From Candidatus Stercoripulliclostridium pullicola (GTDB lineage: Bacteria > Bacillota > Clostridia > Christensenellales > DTU072): DNA of 6,634 nucleotides. The stretch covers positions 1 to 6,634 of the forward strand of contig JADINF010000005.1 of NCBI GenBank assembly GCA_017694145.1. The letters run 5' to 3'. The translations under genes were made by a program, and so were the position numbers. Under the pieces are notes generated by a model, which was not told the DNA's origin, made no database searches, and was given only the letters and a program-made list of their open reading frames with translations. This document shows, one piece after another, positions 5,746-6,634 of the stretch (position 1 is its first letter; the number at the start of each line of letters is the position of its first letter).

Positions 5746-6634
5746 ATGAAAAAGAAAATACTTATTGCGATATTATTGTTTGCGGTGGCTTCGACTTGCC
5801 TGGTCGCCTGCACTAAGGACGACGGAGAGGATAAGGATGCCGATCGCGCTTATGTGAGTCTGGACATCAACCCCGCCGTGGAATTGATAACCGACGGAGA
5901 AAACACCGTGACTAACGTGCGCGGCGAGAACGAGGACGGACAGGTATTACTGTATAACGAAACGGGAATAGTAGGCGAGAAACTGGACGTCGCCGTCAAA
6001 AGAATAATCGAGCTGAGCGTCGATTACGGCTATCTCAGCGAGGATAACAAAGCGGTCAGCGTATTGGTCTCGGCTCAGGACTCCGCGAATATCGCGTCGA
6101 TACAGAGTACCGTTGACGCGAGCGTTACGGCGACGGCTTCCGCGAAGGGCATTACGGTTACGATAGACCACGAGGGCGCGTTCTCGCTTCTAAGGCGCAT
6201 GGAGGAAGCGAAAGAGGAATATCCCGACAGCGCGGCAGTTCAAAATCTGAGTACGCAGAAGTTCAAACTTGTGCTTTCGGTATCCGAAACTTACGAAATA
6301 TCGATAGACGCCGCGGCGGAGCTCAACGATAAGGATCTTATCGAAATGCTTAAAAACGCAAGCGACAACATCGAGGAGTTCGCTACCGACGCTTATGTCA
6401 GAGCCAAAAATTCCGCGTCTGCCGCATACGACAAAGCGGTGGGACTTGCGTTATGCGGGGTGTATTCCGAGTATTGCTACGACAGACTTATCACCGAACC
6501 TCTTACCGCGTACTACGGGCTCGTTTATCAGATGTATTCGGCGGGCGCCGTGGGATTAGGGTACATAGCGAACATAGCCGACTACGCGGCGGACACCTTC
6601 GAATATCCTCTTGACGAAGCTACTGCGGCGCATG
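5746..6634 (+). CDS. Lipoprotein with RsgI-like INP module (3' end outside window)
   Basis: The frame is open to the right edge: 296 complete codons and no stop, so the C-terminus is missing. The N-terminus is a lipoprotein signal peptide: MKKK, a hydrophobic core, and the lipobox L19-V20-A21-C22, with cleavage before C22 and lipid attachment there. After a short acidic linker, YVSLDINPAVELITD (36-50) begins a module clearly related to that of the upstream anti-sigma factor (YVFALEINPAVSFVTD). It continues with a 'T-V-x-x-V-x-x-x-N-x-D' stretch, VLL (67-69) and a helix ending in D-Y-G-Y-L (93-97). The equivalent scissile bond would be N42-P43. The rest, from about 135, is largely helical with no family I recognise. 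The protein would sit on the outer face of the membrane next to the anti-sigma factor. A role as co-sensor, decoy or target of the sigma regulon is inference. Gene boundaries on the left are secure. Confidence 0.85.
   Translation, partial: MKKKILIAILLFAVASTCLVACTKDDGEDKDADRAYVSLDINPAVELITDGENTVTNVRGENEDGQVLLYNETGIVGEKLDVAVKRIIELSVDYGYLSEDNKAVSVLVSAQDSANIASIQSTVDASVTATASAKGITVTIDHEGAFSLLRRMEEAKEEYPDSAAVQNLSTQKFKLVLSVSETYEISIDAAAELNDKDLIEMLKNASDNIEEFATDAYVRAKNSASAAYDKAVGLALCGVYSEYCYDRLITEPLTAYYGLVYQMYSAGAVGLGYIANIADYAADTFEYPLDEATAAH

Noticed and set aside
3672..6634. The sigma operon as part of the same defence system as the TIR-NACHT gene
   Set aside because: The genes are divergent with separate promoters and have no shared domain. 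Apart from the inverted repeat, nothing in the sequence links them, so I treat them as independent neighbours.

Overview
The window looks like chromosomal DNA from a Bacillota (Clostridia-like, plausibly uncultured gut) bacterium. The reasons are strong AAAGGAGG-type ribosome binding sites, TTGACA/TATAAT promoters, a Gram-positive style lipobox, and an ECF sigma factor paired with RsgI-type (INP-motif) proteins. The exact lineage is an inference; no rRNA or other phylogenetic marker is present.

Layout. (1) Positions 1-335 carry no convincing gene. They hold two copies of a structured repeat (a variable hairpin followed by a conserved 33-bp block containing a GATA-loop hairpin) and a long imperfect hairpin between them. 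(2) Positions 336-3446, minus strand, are one large gene for a 1036-residue protein: N-terminal Sel1 repeats, a TIR domain in the middle and a NACHT-type STAND NTPase towards the C-terminus. This is the architecture of a bacterial NLR-like immune protein and a candidate anti-phage (abortive infection) factor. (3) Positions 3447-3671 are a divergent intergenic region with a good housekeeping promoter for each side and a perfect 8-bp inverted repeat between the two -35 boxes. (4) From 3672 to the right edge, plus strand, lies a three-gene unit: an ECF sigma factor, a one-pass membrane anti-sigma factor overlapping it by 4 bp (ATGA), and a lipoprotein running off the window. The last two share the same 'YV-x-L/A-x-INPAV' extracytoplasmic module. 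In RsgI this module is known to cut itself at the Asn-Pro bond.

How the parts work together. The sigma operon reads as a cell-envelope sensing circuit: the membrane protein would hold the sigma factor through its short cytoplasmic tail and release it after proteolysis. The lipoprotein carries a second copy of the sensor module on the outer face of the membrane. The TIR-NACHT gene appears to be a stand-alone unit with its own promoter; nothing shows directly that it is functionally tied to the sigma operon.

The strongest candidate for something new is the Sel1-TIR-NACHT protein. Its six internal Sel1 repeats are nearly identical, and the residues that vary most (unit positions 15, 22, 25 and 26, plus 18) fall on one face of the second helix, as expected of a fast-evolving recognition surface.
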